Origin: Kitasatospora aureofaciens
GTDB lineage: Bacteria > Actinomycetota > Actinomycetes > Streptomycetales > Streptomycetaceae
DNA length: 64,000 nucleotides
NCBI GenBank assembly: GCA_000720845.1
Contig: JODU01000014.1
Span: 124,001-188,000 of the forward strand
Direction of reading: 5' to 3'
Shown piece by piece: positions 47,782-56,015 of this stretch (positions are counted from its first letter, which is position 1; every line of letters starts with the position of its first letter). Below the pieces are notes generated by a model. The model saw only the letters and a list, made by a program, of their open reading frames with translations, made no database searches and was not told where the DNA came from. Both the position numbers and the translations under genes were made by a program.

Positions 47782-48462
47782 GTGACGCAGCACAGCAGCA
47801 AGCCCAGGACCGCCCTCGTGGTCGTCGCGCACCACCGCGCCGACTCCCTCACCGCGCACACCGCCCGCCGTACCGCCGACCGGCTGGAGGCCGCCGGATA
47901 CCGCGTCGACCTGCTCGACCTGCACGCCGAGGGCTTCGACCCGCGGATGAACGCGGCGGATCAGCCGGACTGGGGCGACCGGGAGAAGGCGTACTCGGAC
48001 GAGGCGCGGGCCCATATGCGGCGCGTCCTCGACGCCGATGTGATCGTCGCCGTCTTCCCGGTGTACTGGCAGAGCGTGCCCGCCGTCCTCAAGGGGTGGA
48101 TCGACCGCGTGTGGAACTACGGCTTCGCCTACGGCCGCAGCAGACCGCGCCTCGCGGGCAAGCGCATGCTGTGGCTGGGCCTGGCCGGTGCCACCGCGGA
48201 CGACCCCGTCACCGAGGGGATGCGCTCCCTCCTGGAGGCCAACCTCAGCGAGGGCATCGCCTACTACTGCGGCTTCTCCCACTCGGCCGTCGGCCTGCTC
48301 ACCGACGCCGAGGACCGCCCGCAGCGTGTCGACGCCGAGGGCAATCTGCGGGTCGGCGACGCGGTCGCGGGCGCCGAGCGCGAGGCGCGGTACGCCGACT
48401 TCGACCGCCGTGCGGGGCAGTTCGTGGAGGAGTTCCTCGCCGCGGAGGTGCCGGCGGCCTGA
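47782..48462 (+). CDS. NAD(P)H-dependent oxidoreductase, flavodoxin-like fold
   Basis: 226 aa. NQO1/WrbA/MdaB-like quinone reductase: RTALVVVAHHRADSLTAHTA (FMN phosphate region), YRVDLLDLHAEGFDPRM, VIVAVFPVYWQSVPAVLKGW (substrate/FMN loop), GWIDRVWNYGFAYG and RMLWLGLAGATADD. GTG start with CGGGAG upstream. Likely FMN or FAD dependent, reducing quinones or electrophiles, and probably under the divergent AraC regulator. Confidence 0.9.
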   Translation: MTQHSSKPRTALVVVAHHRADSLTAHTARRTADRLEAAGYRVDLLDLHAEGFDPRMNAADQPDWGDREKAYSDEARAHMRRVLDADVIVAVFPVYWQSVPAVLKGWIDRVWNYGFAYGRSRPRLAGKRMLWLGLAGATADDPVTEGMRSLLEANLSEGIAYYCGFSHSAVGLLTDAEDRPQRVDAEGNLRVGDAVAGAEREARYADFDRRAGQFVEEFLAAEVPAA

Positions 48463-48499
48463 CGGCGGGCGCCCGCAGAGCGGTGACCTCCCCCGGGGA

Positions 48500-49345
48500 T
48501 CAGGCTTCCCCCGCCAGCAGGGCCACCACCCGGCGGGCCGTGGCCGCGTCGCGGGCGGCGGTGAACGGCAGTTCGTTGCCCCCGGTGATGCGGAAGGGCT
48601 CGCCGGTGCGGGTCAGGTGGGTGCCGCCCGCCTCCTCGACCAGGAGGAGACCGGCCGCGTGGTCCCACGCCGCCTCCCAAGAGAAGGCGGTGGCGTCGGA
48701 CTCGCGGCGGGCGACGGCCAGGTACTCCAGGCCGGCCGAACCGCAGGGCCGGGGGGCCACGCCCGGGGTGCGCAGGGCGAGCAGGTCGCGCTTCTGCTCG
48801 TCCGTGGTGTAGTCCGGGTGGGACATGGCCACCCGCAGCTCGCGGCCGGGCTCGGGCGGCCCCGCGTACAGCCGCTCGCCGTCCAGGAAGGCGCCCCGGC
48901 CCCGCACGGCCGTGGCGAGCCGGTCACCGGCGGGGGCGTAGGTCCAGGAGGCGTGCACGACGCCGCGGTGGGCGAGCGCGACCAGCGTGCAGAAGCCCTC
49001 CTCGCCGCGCACGAACTGCCGGGTCCCGTCGACCGGGTCGACGATCCACACCGGCGCCTCGCCGCGTATCGCCCCGTACGACGCCGGGTTCGCGTGCACC
49101 GCCTCCTCGCCGACCACCACCGAGCCCGGCAGCAGGGCGGCCAGGACCTCGGTGAGGTACAGCTCGGCCTTGCGGTCGGCGTCCGTCACCAGGTCGTGCG
49201 GGCCGGCCTTCTGGTCGACCTCGTGTGCCGCGAGCCGGCGCCAGCGCGGCATGATCTCCTGCGCGGCCGCCTTGCGGACGGCCTCCTCCACGTCGTCGGT
49301 GTGCCGGGCGAGAAACTCGTCGATGGTTTCGTTGTTCTCGATCAC
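48500..49345 (-). CDS. Inositol monophosphatase family protein (histidinol-phosphatase-like)
   Basis: 281 aa. Mg-dependent phosphatase motifs: DLVTDADRKAE, VVVGEEAVHA (metal Glu), VWIVDPVDGTRQFVRG (DPVDGT metal Asp) and AFSWEAAWDHAAGLLLVEEA (WDxAAG). Members include inositol monophosphatases and actinobacterial histidinol-phosphate phosphatases; substrate not resolved. Start taken as GTG 49345 (VIENNETIDEF); an in-frame GTG at 49381 is an alternative. Convergent with the reductase gene. Confidence 0.9.
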   Translation of the reverse strand: MIENNETIDEFLARHTDDVEEAVRKAAAQEIMPRWRRLAAHEVDQKAGPHDLVTDADRKAELYLTEVLAALLPGSVVVGEEAVHANPASYGAIRGEAPVWIVDPVDGTRQFVRGEEGFCTLVALAHRGVVHASWTYAPAGDRLATAVRGRGAFLDGERLYAGPPEPGRELRVAMSHPDYTTDEQKRDLLALRTPGVAPRPCGSAGLEYLAVARRESDATAFSWEAAWDHAAGLLLVEEAGGTHLTRTGEPFRITGGNELPFTAARDAATARRVVALLAGEA

Positions 49346-49442
49346 GACTCCATGAGAGCACGCGCCACTGACAATCCCCACCCGGGCGGTGTACTCCGGT
49401 GGGAATCGGCACGAACATCGGGGGCACGGGCGTGCGTGCCGG

Positions 49443-51302
49443 TCAGCGGCCCACCGCGTACCCCTGCATGCCGCGCGGGTTCGCCGCCGCCGACAGCACG
49501 CCCGTCTCCGGGTCCCGCGCGACGGCGCACAGGCGGCCCTCCGACCACGCCTCGCCGACCGTCACGTCGTGCCCGCGCCGCCGCAGCTCCTCGACGACCT
49601 CCGCCGGCATGCGGGACTCCACGGTGACGGAGCCCGCCCGCATGCCGCGCGGGAAGAAGGACCCGGGGAAACTGTCGTTGTGCCAGTTCGGGGCGTCGAC
49701 GGCGCCCTGGAGGTCGAGGCCGCCGCGCACCCGTGCGCGCAGCGCCACGGCCAGGAAGAAGTGCGTCTGCCACTGGTCCTGCTGGTCGCCGCCGGGGGTG
49801 CCGAAGGCCATGACCGGCACCCCGTCGCGCAGGGCGATGGACGGCGTGAGCGTGGTGCGCGGACGGCGGCCCGGCGTGAGCGAGTTGGGCAGGCCCTCCT
49901 CCAGCCAGGTCATCTGGAGCCGGGTGCCGAGCGGGAAGCCCAGTTCGGGCACCACGGGGTTGGACTGGAGCCAGCCGCCGCTGGGCGTGGCCGAGACCAT
50001 GTTGCCCCAGCGGTCCACGATGTCGAGGTGGCAGGTGTCCCCGCGGGTCCCCCCGTCCGCGGCGACGTCCGGCTCCCCCGGCACCGGGGACGCCGGGCTC
50101 TTGGCGACCGTCGGCTCGCCGACCCCTAGGGCGTCGAGGCCCTCCCCCTCCACGTCCGCGACGAGCGCGTGCGAGCTGAGCCGCGGGGTGCGCCCGCCCG
50201 GATCGCCGGGCCGCAGTTCGAAGGAGGCCTTGTCGCCGACGAGTTGCCGCCGGGCCGCGTTGTACTCGGGCGACAGCAGGTCGTCGAGCGGCACCCGGTC
50301 CGCGCCGTCCGCGTCGCCGTACCAAGCCTCCCGGTCGGCCATGGCCAGCTTGCAGCCCTCGACCAGCAGGTGGACGTAGTCGGCGGAGGCGTAGGCGGGC
50401 AGTTCGGGCGGGAGCAGCGCCAACTGCTGGAGCAGGACGGGGCCCTGGCTCCAGGGGCCGGCCTTGCACAGGGTCCAGCCGTTCCAGTCGTACGTCGCCG
50501 GCGCCTCGTAGTGGGCCGACCAGCCGGCGAGGTCGGCGGCCGTCAGGGTGCCGGTGTGGCGTTCGCCGCTGGTGTCCAGGGTGGGCCGCCCGGCCTGCCG
50601 TACGAGGGCCTCGGCTATGAATCCGGAGCGCCAGATCTCCCGCGCCGCGTCGATCTCCGCCTCGCGGCCTCCCGTCCGGTCCGCCGTCCGGCCCGCCGTG
50701 CCGGATGCCTCGGCCAGTAGCCGCTTCCAGGTGGCGGCGAGGGCCGGGTTGCGCAGCAGCTCGCCGGGGCGGGGCGGGCGCCCGTCCGGCAGGTAGACCT
50801 CGGCGGAGGACGTCCACTCCGTCTCGAACAGCTCCCGGACGGTCTCGACGGTCTCCGCGACGCGCTCCACGGGGGCGTGCCCGTGCTCGGCGTAGCCGAT
50901 GGCGTACTTCAGCACGTCGGCCAGTGACCTGGTGCCGTGGTCGCGCAGCAGGAGCAGCCAGGCGTCGAAGGCTCCGGGCACGGCCGCGGCGAGCGGTCCG
51001 GTGCCGGGCACCAGGCCGAGTCCGAGCCCCCTGTAGTGCGCGACCGTGGCCCCGGCCGGTGCCACGCCCTGCCCGCACAGCACCCGCACCTCGCCGCCTG
51101 CCGGCGCGAGCAGGATCGGCACCTCTCCGGCGGGTCCGTTGAGGTGCGGCTCGACGACGTGCAGCACGAAGGCCCCGGCCACGGCGGCGTCGTAGGCGTT
51201 GCCCCCGTCCTCCAGGACCGCCATGGCCGACTGCGAGGCCAGCCAGTGGGTGGAGGACACCATGCCGAAGGTGCCCTGGAGGGTGGGACGGGTGGTGAAC
51301 AT
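49443..51302 (-). CDS. ggt: Gamma-glutamyltransferase family protein
   Basis: 619 aa Ntn-hydrolase precursor. N-terminal GMVSSTHWLASQSAMAVLED and GGNAYDAAVAGAFVLHVVEP are typical; the autoprocessing nucleophile is the Thr of GGTRGDTCHLDIVDRWGNMV (about residue 423), followed by SNPVVPELGFPLGTRLQMTW and PRTTLTPSIALRDG, then AFGTPGGDQQDQWQ. No signal peptide is evident, so probably cytoplasmic, as for many actinobacterial members. ATG 51302 is preceded by GAGAGG; longer open frame upstream is unlikely. Cleaves gamma-glutamyl amides such as glutathione, but exact substrate is unknown. Confidence 0.92.
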   Translation of the reverse strand: MFTTRPTLQGTFGMVSSTHWLASQSAMAVLEDGGNAYDAAVAGAFVLHVVEPHLNGPAGEVPILLAPAGGEVRVLCGQGVAPAGATVAHYRGLGLGLVPGTGPLAAAVPGAFDAWLLLLRDHGTRSLADVLKYAIGYAEHGHAPVERVAETVETVRELFETEWTSSAEVYLPDGRPPRPGELLRNPALAATWKRLLAEASGTAGRTADRTGGREAEIDAAREIWRSGFIAEALVRQAGRPTLDTSGERHTGTLTAADLAGWSAHYEAPATYDWNGWTLCKAGPWSQGPVLLQQLALLPPELPAYASADYVHLLVEGCKLAMADREAWYGDADGADRVPLDDLLSPEYNAARRQLVGDKASFELRPGDPGGRTPRLSSHALVADVEGEGLDALGVGEPTVAKSPASPVPGEPDVAADGGTRGDTCHLDIVDRWGNMVSATPSGGWLQSNPVVPELGFPLGTRLQMTWLEEGLPNSLTPGRRPRTTLTPSIALRDGVPVMAFGTPGGDQQDQWQTHFFLAVALRARVRGGLDLQGAVDAPNWHNDSFPGSFFPRGMRAGSVTVESRMPAEVVEELRRRGHDVTVGEAWSEGRLCAVARDPETGVLSAAANPRGMQGYAVGR

Positions 51303-51682
51303 AGGACCTCTCACCTCGCTGCTTACGTGTCGCGGCTCAGGGGTGGGCGCTCGAGACGGGTCCTTCCACGTGTCGGCTGCGACCGCGTTACCGTACTTCG
51401 CCGTCTGCATCAGACTGCACTCTCCGTCAGCCTCCGGGCCACCCCACCGCTCCCGCGGCCACGCCCTGCGGTCCCGTCGCACCGGCGTTCCCCGTGGCAG
51501 CAACCTGCCACCGATTCGGCCTGCTTGGCGCGATGTCGCAGGTGCCGGTGAGCACGGGAGCCGTCGTGCGGAACTCCTCTTCCGGTTGCGGTCACGCCCA
51601 CGTCAAACCGGTCGAATCGGCCTTTAGGTTCACCTTGGCGGGGGCCGGACGGCCACCGCGCAGCGAACACCAGGGAGGACGA
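51303..51682. promoter_or_regulatory. Divergent intergenic region between ggt and the HAD phosphatase gene
   Basis: 380 nt without a convincing gene. On the plus strand two adjacent 11-nt units, GGTCACGCCCA (51590-51600) and CGTCAAACCGG (51601-51611), resemble a degenerate PHO box direct repeat, and an isolated GTTCACC occurs at 51628-51634. The phosphatase start has GGGAGGACGA in front. Nothing else recognised. Confidence 0.35.
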
Positions 51683-52321
51683 ATGGCCAGGATTGCGTTC
51701 CGGGGACGCGCGGCGGCGACGGTCGCGGCCGCGCTCGTTCTGGGAGCCACGGGGGCGACCCAGGCGGTGGCCGCTCCGGCGGACGAGAGCCGGTCGACGA
51801 CGGCCGTACAGGCCCGCGCCGCGGCCGCGGAGGTGGACTACGACACCTGGCAGAGCGATGTGCGCAAGGTGTTGGACGAGGCCCGCCCCTACGTCGAGCA
51901 GCGGCTGGACGACAGCGCCGGCGAGAAGCCGGCGATCGTCCTCGACATCGACAACACCTCGCTGGAGACGCACTTCCAGACGCTTCCGCCGACGCCGGCC
52001 GTCAAGCCCACGCTCGAACTCGCCCAGTACGCGCACAGCAAGGGCGCGGCCATATTCTTCGTCACCGCTCGACCCGACCTGATCTCGTGGGTCACGAAGG
52101 CGAACCTGGAGGCGGTCGGGTATCCGATCACCGGTCTGTACCAGCGGAACATCGGTGACCTCTTCCGTGACACGGCCGAGTTCAAGACGTCGAAGCGGGC
52201 GCAGATCGAGGCCGACGGGTACACGATCGTCGCCAACATCGGGAACAACACGTCGGACCTGACGGGGGGCCACGCGGAGCGGACCTTCAAGCTGCCCGAC
52301 TACAACGGGGCCCTGGACTGA
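51683..52321 (+). CDS. Secreted HAD superfamily acid phosphatase (class B-like)
   Basis: 212 aa. Sec signal peptide: MARIAFRGRAAATVAAALVL then GATGATQAVAAP. The HAD nucleophile motif AIVLDIDNTSLET (Asp88, general acid Asp90) is followed by KGAAIFFVTARPDLI (motif II Thr), Lys in FKTSKRAQIE and NIGNNTSDLTGGHA (motif III/IV, with only one acidic residue where two are usual). Probably scavenges phosphate from extracellular monoesters. A degenerate PHO-like repeat upstream would agree with phosphate control. A strong terminator follows. Confidence 0.9.
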   Translation: MARIAFRGRAAATVAAALVLGATGATQAVAAPADESRSTTAVQARAAAAEVDYDTWQSDVRKVLDEARPYVEQRLDDSAGEKPAIVLDIDNTSLETHFQTLPPTPAVKPTLELAQYAHSKGAAIFFVTARPDLISWVTKANLEAVGYPITGLYQRNIGDLFRDTAEFKTSKRAQIEADGYTIVANIGNNTSDLTGGHAERTFKLPDYNGALD

Positions 52322-52342
52322 CCGGGACTCTCCGACCCCAGG

Positions 52343-52382
52343 CGCCTCCGGCCCCTGCCGTACCCGGTGGGCCGGAGGCGTT
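52343..52382 (+). terminator. Terminator after the HAD phosphatase gene
   Basis: Perfect 12-bp stem CGCCTCCGGCCC / GGGCCGGAGGCG with a 14-nt loop and a short TT tail, 22 nt past the stop. It separates the conserved region from the biosynthetic cluster. Confidence 0.75.
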
Positions 52383-52456
52383 CACGCGAAGTGAGGCGTT
52401 CAAACGATGCCCCGCCGCACAATGCGGTTTTCCGTAATCGTTTCAGACAGGGGTAT

Positions 52457-52486
52457 TTGACGTTACGAAGCTGTCCTGGGTACCGT
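52457..52486 (+). promoter_or_regulatory. Promoter of the cluster regulator gene
   Basis: TTGACG (52457-52462), 18-nt spacer, TACCGT (52481-52486): a good vegetative-type promoter. The transcript would begin near 52493, leaving a leader of about 280 nt before the regulator start at 52771. Confidence 0.55.
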
Positions 52487-52501
52487 CGAACTAACGGGAG
52501 C

Positions 52502-52557
52502 GACACAGGCAACTGTTGACCATCCTTCGGATGGATGTCCAGTTTGCCGCCTGTGTC
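52502..52557 (+). other. Long imperfect hairpin in the regulator leader
   Basis: Outer arms GACACAGGC / GCCTGTGTC are perfect, an inner segment AACTG / CAGTT pairs with a bulge, and the tip is CCATCC-TTC-GGATGG. The whole 56-nt element begins about 9 nt after the predicted transcription start, so it would fold at the 5' end of the mRNA. It could be a protein operator or an RNA control element; no known riboswitch recognised. Confidence 0.5.
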
Positions 52558-52571
52558 TGCCTAGCGGGGGA

Positions 52572-52655
52572 ATGGAGCTCGAAATGCGGGATGTCTGCCG
52601 TGTTGCATCTGCAGGCCGTACGCCCCTTCATGGGCCCAGTACGGTGTCTCGCTAG
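52572..52655 (+). CDS. Possible 27-residue upstream ORF in the regulator leader
   Basis: ATG 52572 follows GCGGGGGA closely; the frame encodes MELEMRDVCRVASAG and 12 more residues and stops at TAG 52653-52655, 115 nt before the regulator start. The Shine-Dalgarno is very close to the ATG. It may be a leader peptide or chance; no similarity recognised. Confidence 0.2.
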   Translation: MELEMRDVCRVASAGRTPLHGPSTVSR

Positions 52656-52770
52656 GTTATCTCTCTGGCTGTTTGCACGGGTATCACCCCGCGCCCGGAT
52701 CTTCGCGCCCCACGAAGGCGCCGGAGCAGGGCAGGCGGGAACTCCTATTGGTCAAGCTTCAGGGGGAGCT

Positions 52771-53613
52771 GTGCCAAGTAACTCAGTCAATTTCGAGATA
52801 GCCAACGATTCTGGATTCACTGCAGAATTCGCGGAATCACGGCCGTCGAGTGACGAGATAGAGGGCGTGCTGCTACAAGCGCGGAAACTCGTCGAAATCG
52901 CCGTCGACCGCCACCGCAACGTCGAGCGCCTGGTCGCCTCGCTCGAACCGAACGAGAATTCGGTCGGGGTCGCCACGGAGCAGATGATCGCCACCGCCCG
53001 TCACCACCTGGCCGTCGTCCTCACCGGAGAGGGCAAGGACGAGACCTACCAGCTGATCGACCAGCTGGGCCGGGCGAGTGCACGCGGCGTCGGCGTCAAG
53101 CTGCTCGGCCGGGTCGGCCTGCTGCGCGACCGCCGCTTCCTCGAGCACCTCGACAAGTACGCCCCTGGGGTCGAAACCCGCCTGGCCAGGGCTCCGTTAC
53201 AGGAGGTGGTACTTGCTGACAGCGTTGTCGGCGCCGTGTGGCTGCGCAATGGCGTCGCCGTCCGTGAGGCGGTGGTCGTCCGGGCCCCGGCCGTCCTGCG
53301 CAATCTGCGCACCCTGTTCGCCGTCTCCTGGTCCGGCAGCGCCGCCCTCGCGGACCACCGGCGCCTGAGCGACCGCTCACGCAGCGCGCTCGGCCGGCGC
53401 ATCCTCCAGGCGCTCAGCTCGGGGCGGACCGACGAGGCCGCCGCGCGTGAACTGGGCGTTTCGGTGCGCACGTACCGGCGCAACGTCGCGGAAATTACCC
53501 GTGAACTGGGGGCGAGCTCAAGATTTCAGGCGGGCGCACGCGCCGTGGAGCTCGGCCTCCTTTCGCCCTCCGACGATCTCCTGCCCGCGGCTACCGGCCA
53601 GTTGGCGGGGTAA
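52771..53613 (+). CDS. LuxR-type HTH regulator of the biosynthetic cluster, TTA-containing
   Basis: 280 aa. C-terminal GerE/LuxR HTH: ALGRRILQALSSGRTDEAAA, RELGVSVRTYRRNVAEITRE, LGASSRFQAGARAVELGLL. The N-terminal part (helical ARKLVEIAVDRHRNVERLVA, then GKDETYQLIDQLGRASARGV and GVGVKLLGRVGLL) resembles the PLD/TrmB-like sensor of regulators found in streptomycete antibiotic clusters. GTG 52771 follows AGGGGGAGCT; the frame is open about 85 codons upstream without a comparable site. Leu143 is encoded by TTA (53197-53199), so translation should need bldA tRNA. The first 40 codons are clearly less GC-rich than the rest of the window. Confidence 0.88.
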   Translation: MPSNSVNFEIANDSGFTAEFAESRPSSDEIEGVLLQARKLVEIAVDRHRNVERLVASLEPNENSVGVATEQMIATARHHLAVVLTGEGKDETYQLIDQLGRASARGVGVKLLGRVGLLRDRRFLEHLDKYAPGVETRLARAPLQEVVLADSVVGAVWLRNGVAVREAVVVRAPAVLRNLRTLFAVSWSGSAALADHRRLSDRSRSALGRRILQALSSGRTDEAAARELGVSVRTYRRNVAEITRELGASSRFQAGARAVELGLLSPSDDLLPAATGQLAG

Positions 53614-53617
53614 GAAC

Positions 53618-53639
53618 TTGTCAGGCCGGCCTTTGACAA
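53618..53639 (+). other. Inverted repeat between the regulator and the ABC ATPase gene
   Basis: TTGTCA-GGCCGGCC-TT-TGACAA: arms TTGTCA/TGACAA with an inner GGCC/GGCC palindrome and a two-base bulge, 5 nt after the regulator stop. The right arm includes TTGACA, a perfect -35 hexamer, although no matching -10 is evident. Operator or weak terminator. Confidence 0.35.
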
Positions 53640-53763
53640 TGCGGAAAACCTCAGGTCGCTGGCAGCTTGCTGTAGATCTCCTTGTGGTGCGGACGGTCGG
53701 GATTGCAGGATCTTCCTGCCTCCCCAAAGGCGTCTCGGCCGCTATCTGCGAGGAACGGCATCG

Positions 53764-54717
53764 ATGAGTGACGTGATGATCGAAGCAATGGAGCTGGGCA
53801 GGACATTCGGTGCCACCCGGGCACTCGAGGACCTCAGCTTCCAGATGGAAAAGGGGCGTGTGCTCTGCCTGCTCGGTCATAACGGAGCCGGGAAAAGCAC
53901 GCTGGTGAGTATTCTCGCCACTCTGCTGCCGCCCACGAAAGGCACAGCTCGGGTCTCCGGTTTCGACGTGGTGCGAGAGGCCCGGGACGTACGCCGCCGC
54001 ATCGGTCTGACCGGCCAGTTCGCGGCGGTGGACGAGAGCCTCACCGGACGCGCCAACCTGCTGCTGGTGGCCAGACTCCTCGGAGCCGGCAAGCGGGAGG
54101 CCGCGGCACGGGCCGAGCAGTTGCTGGACATGTTCGCGCTGACCGAGGCGGCCGACCGGGCCGCGGGCACGTACTCGGGAGGCATGCGCCGGCGCCTCGA
54201 CCTGGCCAGCAGCTTCGTCGGCCACCCCCAGGTGCTCTTCCTGGACGAACCGACCACCGGGCTCGACCCCGTCAGCCGCAACGCCCTGTGGGCCCTGGTC
54301 CGCGAGGTGGTGGACACCGGCACCACCGTGCTGCTGACCACCCAGTACCTGGAGGAGGCCGAACAGCTGGCGGACCGCGTCATGGTGCTCGCTCGCGGGC
54401 GGTGCGTCGCGGACGGCTCGGTCGCCCAGCTCAAGGAGCGCCTGGGCGGCAGCACCGTCCGGGCCACCCTCGCCGACCCCGGCCGCGTGCCGGCCGCGTT
54501 GAGCGCCCTGCGCGCCGCGGGCCTGGACCCCTGTCCGGGCGAGCCCGCGGGCACGGTCACCGCTCCCGTGGAGGGATCCATCGGACTGGCCGCCGCAGTC
54601 CGGGCCTTCGACGCCGCGGGAGTGGAGATCACCGGCATCTCGCTGTCCGAACCGACGCTGGACGAGGTCTATCTGGCCCTCGCCGAGGAGCGCGCCGGCG
54701 TTCCGGTTTCTTCCTGA
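53764..54717 (+). CDS. DrrA-type ABC transporter ATP-binding protein
   Basis: 317 aa. Daunorubicin-resistance type ATPase: Walker A CLLGHNGAGKSTLVSILATL, VSGFDVVREARDVRRRIGLT, signature TYSGGMRRRLDLASSFVG, Walker B VLFLDEPTTGLDPVSR, switch His replaced by Gln in LLTTQYLEEAEQLADR as is normal for DrrA, and the C-terminal DrrA domain ending ISLSEPTLDEVYLALA. Likely exports the cluster product or confers self-resistance. The usual DrrB permease gene is not next to it; 224 nt without a gene follow and then the PLP enzyme gene begins. Confidence 0.93.
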   Translation: MSDVMIEAMELGRTFGATRALEDLSFQMEKGRVLCLLGHNGAGKSTLVSILATLLPPTKGTARVSGFDVVREARDVRRRIGLTGQFAAVDESLTGRANLLLVARLLGAGKREAAARAEQLLDMFALTEAADRAAGTYSGGMRRRLDLASSFVGHPQVLFLDEPTTGLDPVSRNALWALVREVVDTGTTVLLTTQYLEEAEQLADRVMVLARGRCVADGSVAQLKERLGGSTVRATLADPGRVPAALSALRAAGLDPCPGEPAGTVTAPVEGSIGLAAAVRAFDAAGVEITGISLSEPTLDEVYLALAEERAGVPVSS

Positions 54718-54941
54718 GGCCCCGCGCCTCCCCCACCTCGAATCCGAGCCGCGCCCTTGAATCTGTGGACCATCAGCAGGCTGACCGATGTCCGTCCGCA
54801 CCCCGCCACCCCGCCGGGAGCACCCCGGGCCGCCGCACCGTGGAGCTTGCGGGTACGGCGGTGGATCCGCGGACGGCGCGGCGCCCGAAGCGACTACACC
54901 CCGCACGATCATCGACGGCCTCGACCCCCCAGGAGCCCTTC

Positions 54942-56015
54942 ATGACGGCGACCACGCCGACGTACCACTCGATCACCGAGGCGACGATGATGCCGCGTCT
55001 CGTCCGGCTCGGCCCCAACCTGTACGGCGCGGTCTTCTCCCTCATGAAGCTGCTTCCCGCGCGCTACATCCTCAAGCGCGCGCATTCCCGGGGCGAGCTG
55101 GGCGCCGGCACGGTGATCGTGGAGACCACGTCGGGGACGTTCGGCCTCGCGCTGGCGATGCAGTCCGCCCTCATGGAGCGGGAGCTGATCCTCGTCAGTG
55201 ACCCGGCGATCGACGCCAACCTGTACCGGAGACTGACCGATCTCGGTGCCACCATCGAGATCTGCCAGGAGCCCGCGCCGGTCGGCGGCTACCAGGAGGC
55301 GCGGCTGCGCAGACTCGCCGAGATCCGCGCGGAACTCCCCTCCACCTTCTGCCCCGAGCAGTACAGCAATCCCGACAACCCCCGCTCCTACGGGGTGGTC
55401 GCCGAGCAGATCGCGCGGTCGCTCGGCACCGTCGACTGCCTGGTCGGGCCGGTCGGTTCGGGAGGATCGATGTGCGGCACCGCCGGCGGGCTGCGCGAAC
55501 TGACCCCGCACACACAGGCCATCGGCGTGGACAGCCACCGCAGCGTGCTCTTCGGCCAGCCCGACGGCCCCCGTGCCCTGCGCGGCCTCGGCAACAGCCT
55601 GTGGCCCGCCAACCTCGACCACTCCACCTTCGACGAGGTGCACTGGTGCTCGGCGCCGGAGGCGTACGCCTTCACCAGGCGACTGCACGCCACCCACGCG
55701 CTGTTCCAGGGGCCGACCAGCGGTGCCGCCTACCTGGCCGCCAAGTGGTGGGCCGACCGCAACCCCGACGGACTGTGCGTCGTGATGCTCCCCGACGAGG
55801 GCTACCGGTACCAGGCGACGGTGTACAACGACGCCTGGCTCGCCGAGAACGGCCACGTGCTGCCCCATCCTCCCGCGGAGCCGGCCCTGGTCGACTCGCC
55901 GGCCGACGCCGGCGACGGCTGGACCCGGATGCTCTGGGGCCGCCGCACGTACGAGGACGTGAACGGCACCGTGCCACGCCCCGGCGGGCCGCTGGCCGAC
56001 CCGGTGCTTTCATGA
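54942..56015 (+). CDS. Cysteine-synthase-like PLP enzyme (fold type II; proposed diaminobutyrate-forming beta-replacement)
   Basis: 357 aa. Fold-type II PLP enzyme: PLP lysine probably Lys45 in LLPARYILKRAHSRGELG, phosphate/substrate loop VETTSGTFGLALAMQ (usual consensus ETTSGNTG; Asn replaced by Thr-Phe), and glycine loop LVGPVGSGGSMCGT. Related to CysK, cystathionine synthase and SbnA-like diaminopropionate enzymes. With the neighbouring lyase and kinase it fits a route in which O-phosphothreonine is beta-substituted by the amino group of aspartate. ATG 54942 after AGGAG; its stop overlaps the lyase ATG. Reaction is inferred from context. Confidence 0.88.
   Translation: MTATTPTYHSITEATMMPRLVRLGPNLYGAVFSLMKLLPARYILKRAHSRGELGAGTVIVETTSGTFGLALAMQSALMERELILVSDPAIDANLYRRLTDLGATIEICQEPAPVGGYQEARLRRLAEIRAELPSTFCPEQYSNPDNPRSYGVVAEQIARSLGTVDCLVGPVGSGGSMCGTAGGLRELTPHTQAIGVDSHRSVLFGQPDGPRALRGLGNSLWPANLDHSTFDEVHWCSAPEAYAFTRRLHATHALFQGPTSGAAYLAAKWWADRNPDGLCVVMLPDEGYRYQATVYNDAWLAENGHVLPHPPAEPALVDSPADAGDGWTRMLWGRRTYEDVNGTVPRPGGPLADPVLS

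Noticed and set aside
52516..52770. 85-codon N-terminal extension of the LuxR-type regulator
   Set aside because: Open frame lacks a ribosome binding site at its start, is not domain-like, and contains the leader hairpin; GTG 52771 has a strong Shine-Dalgarno.
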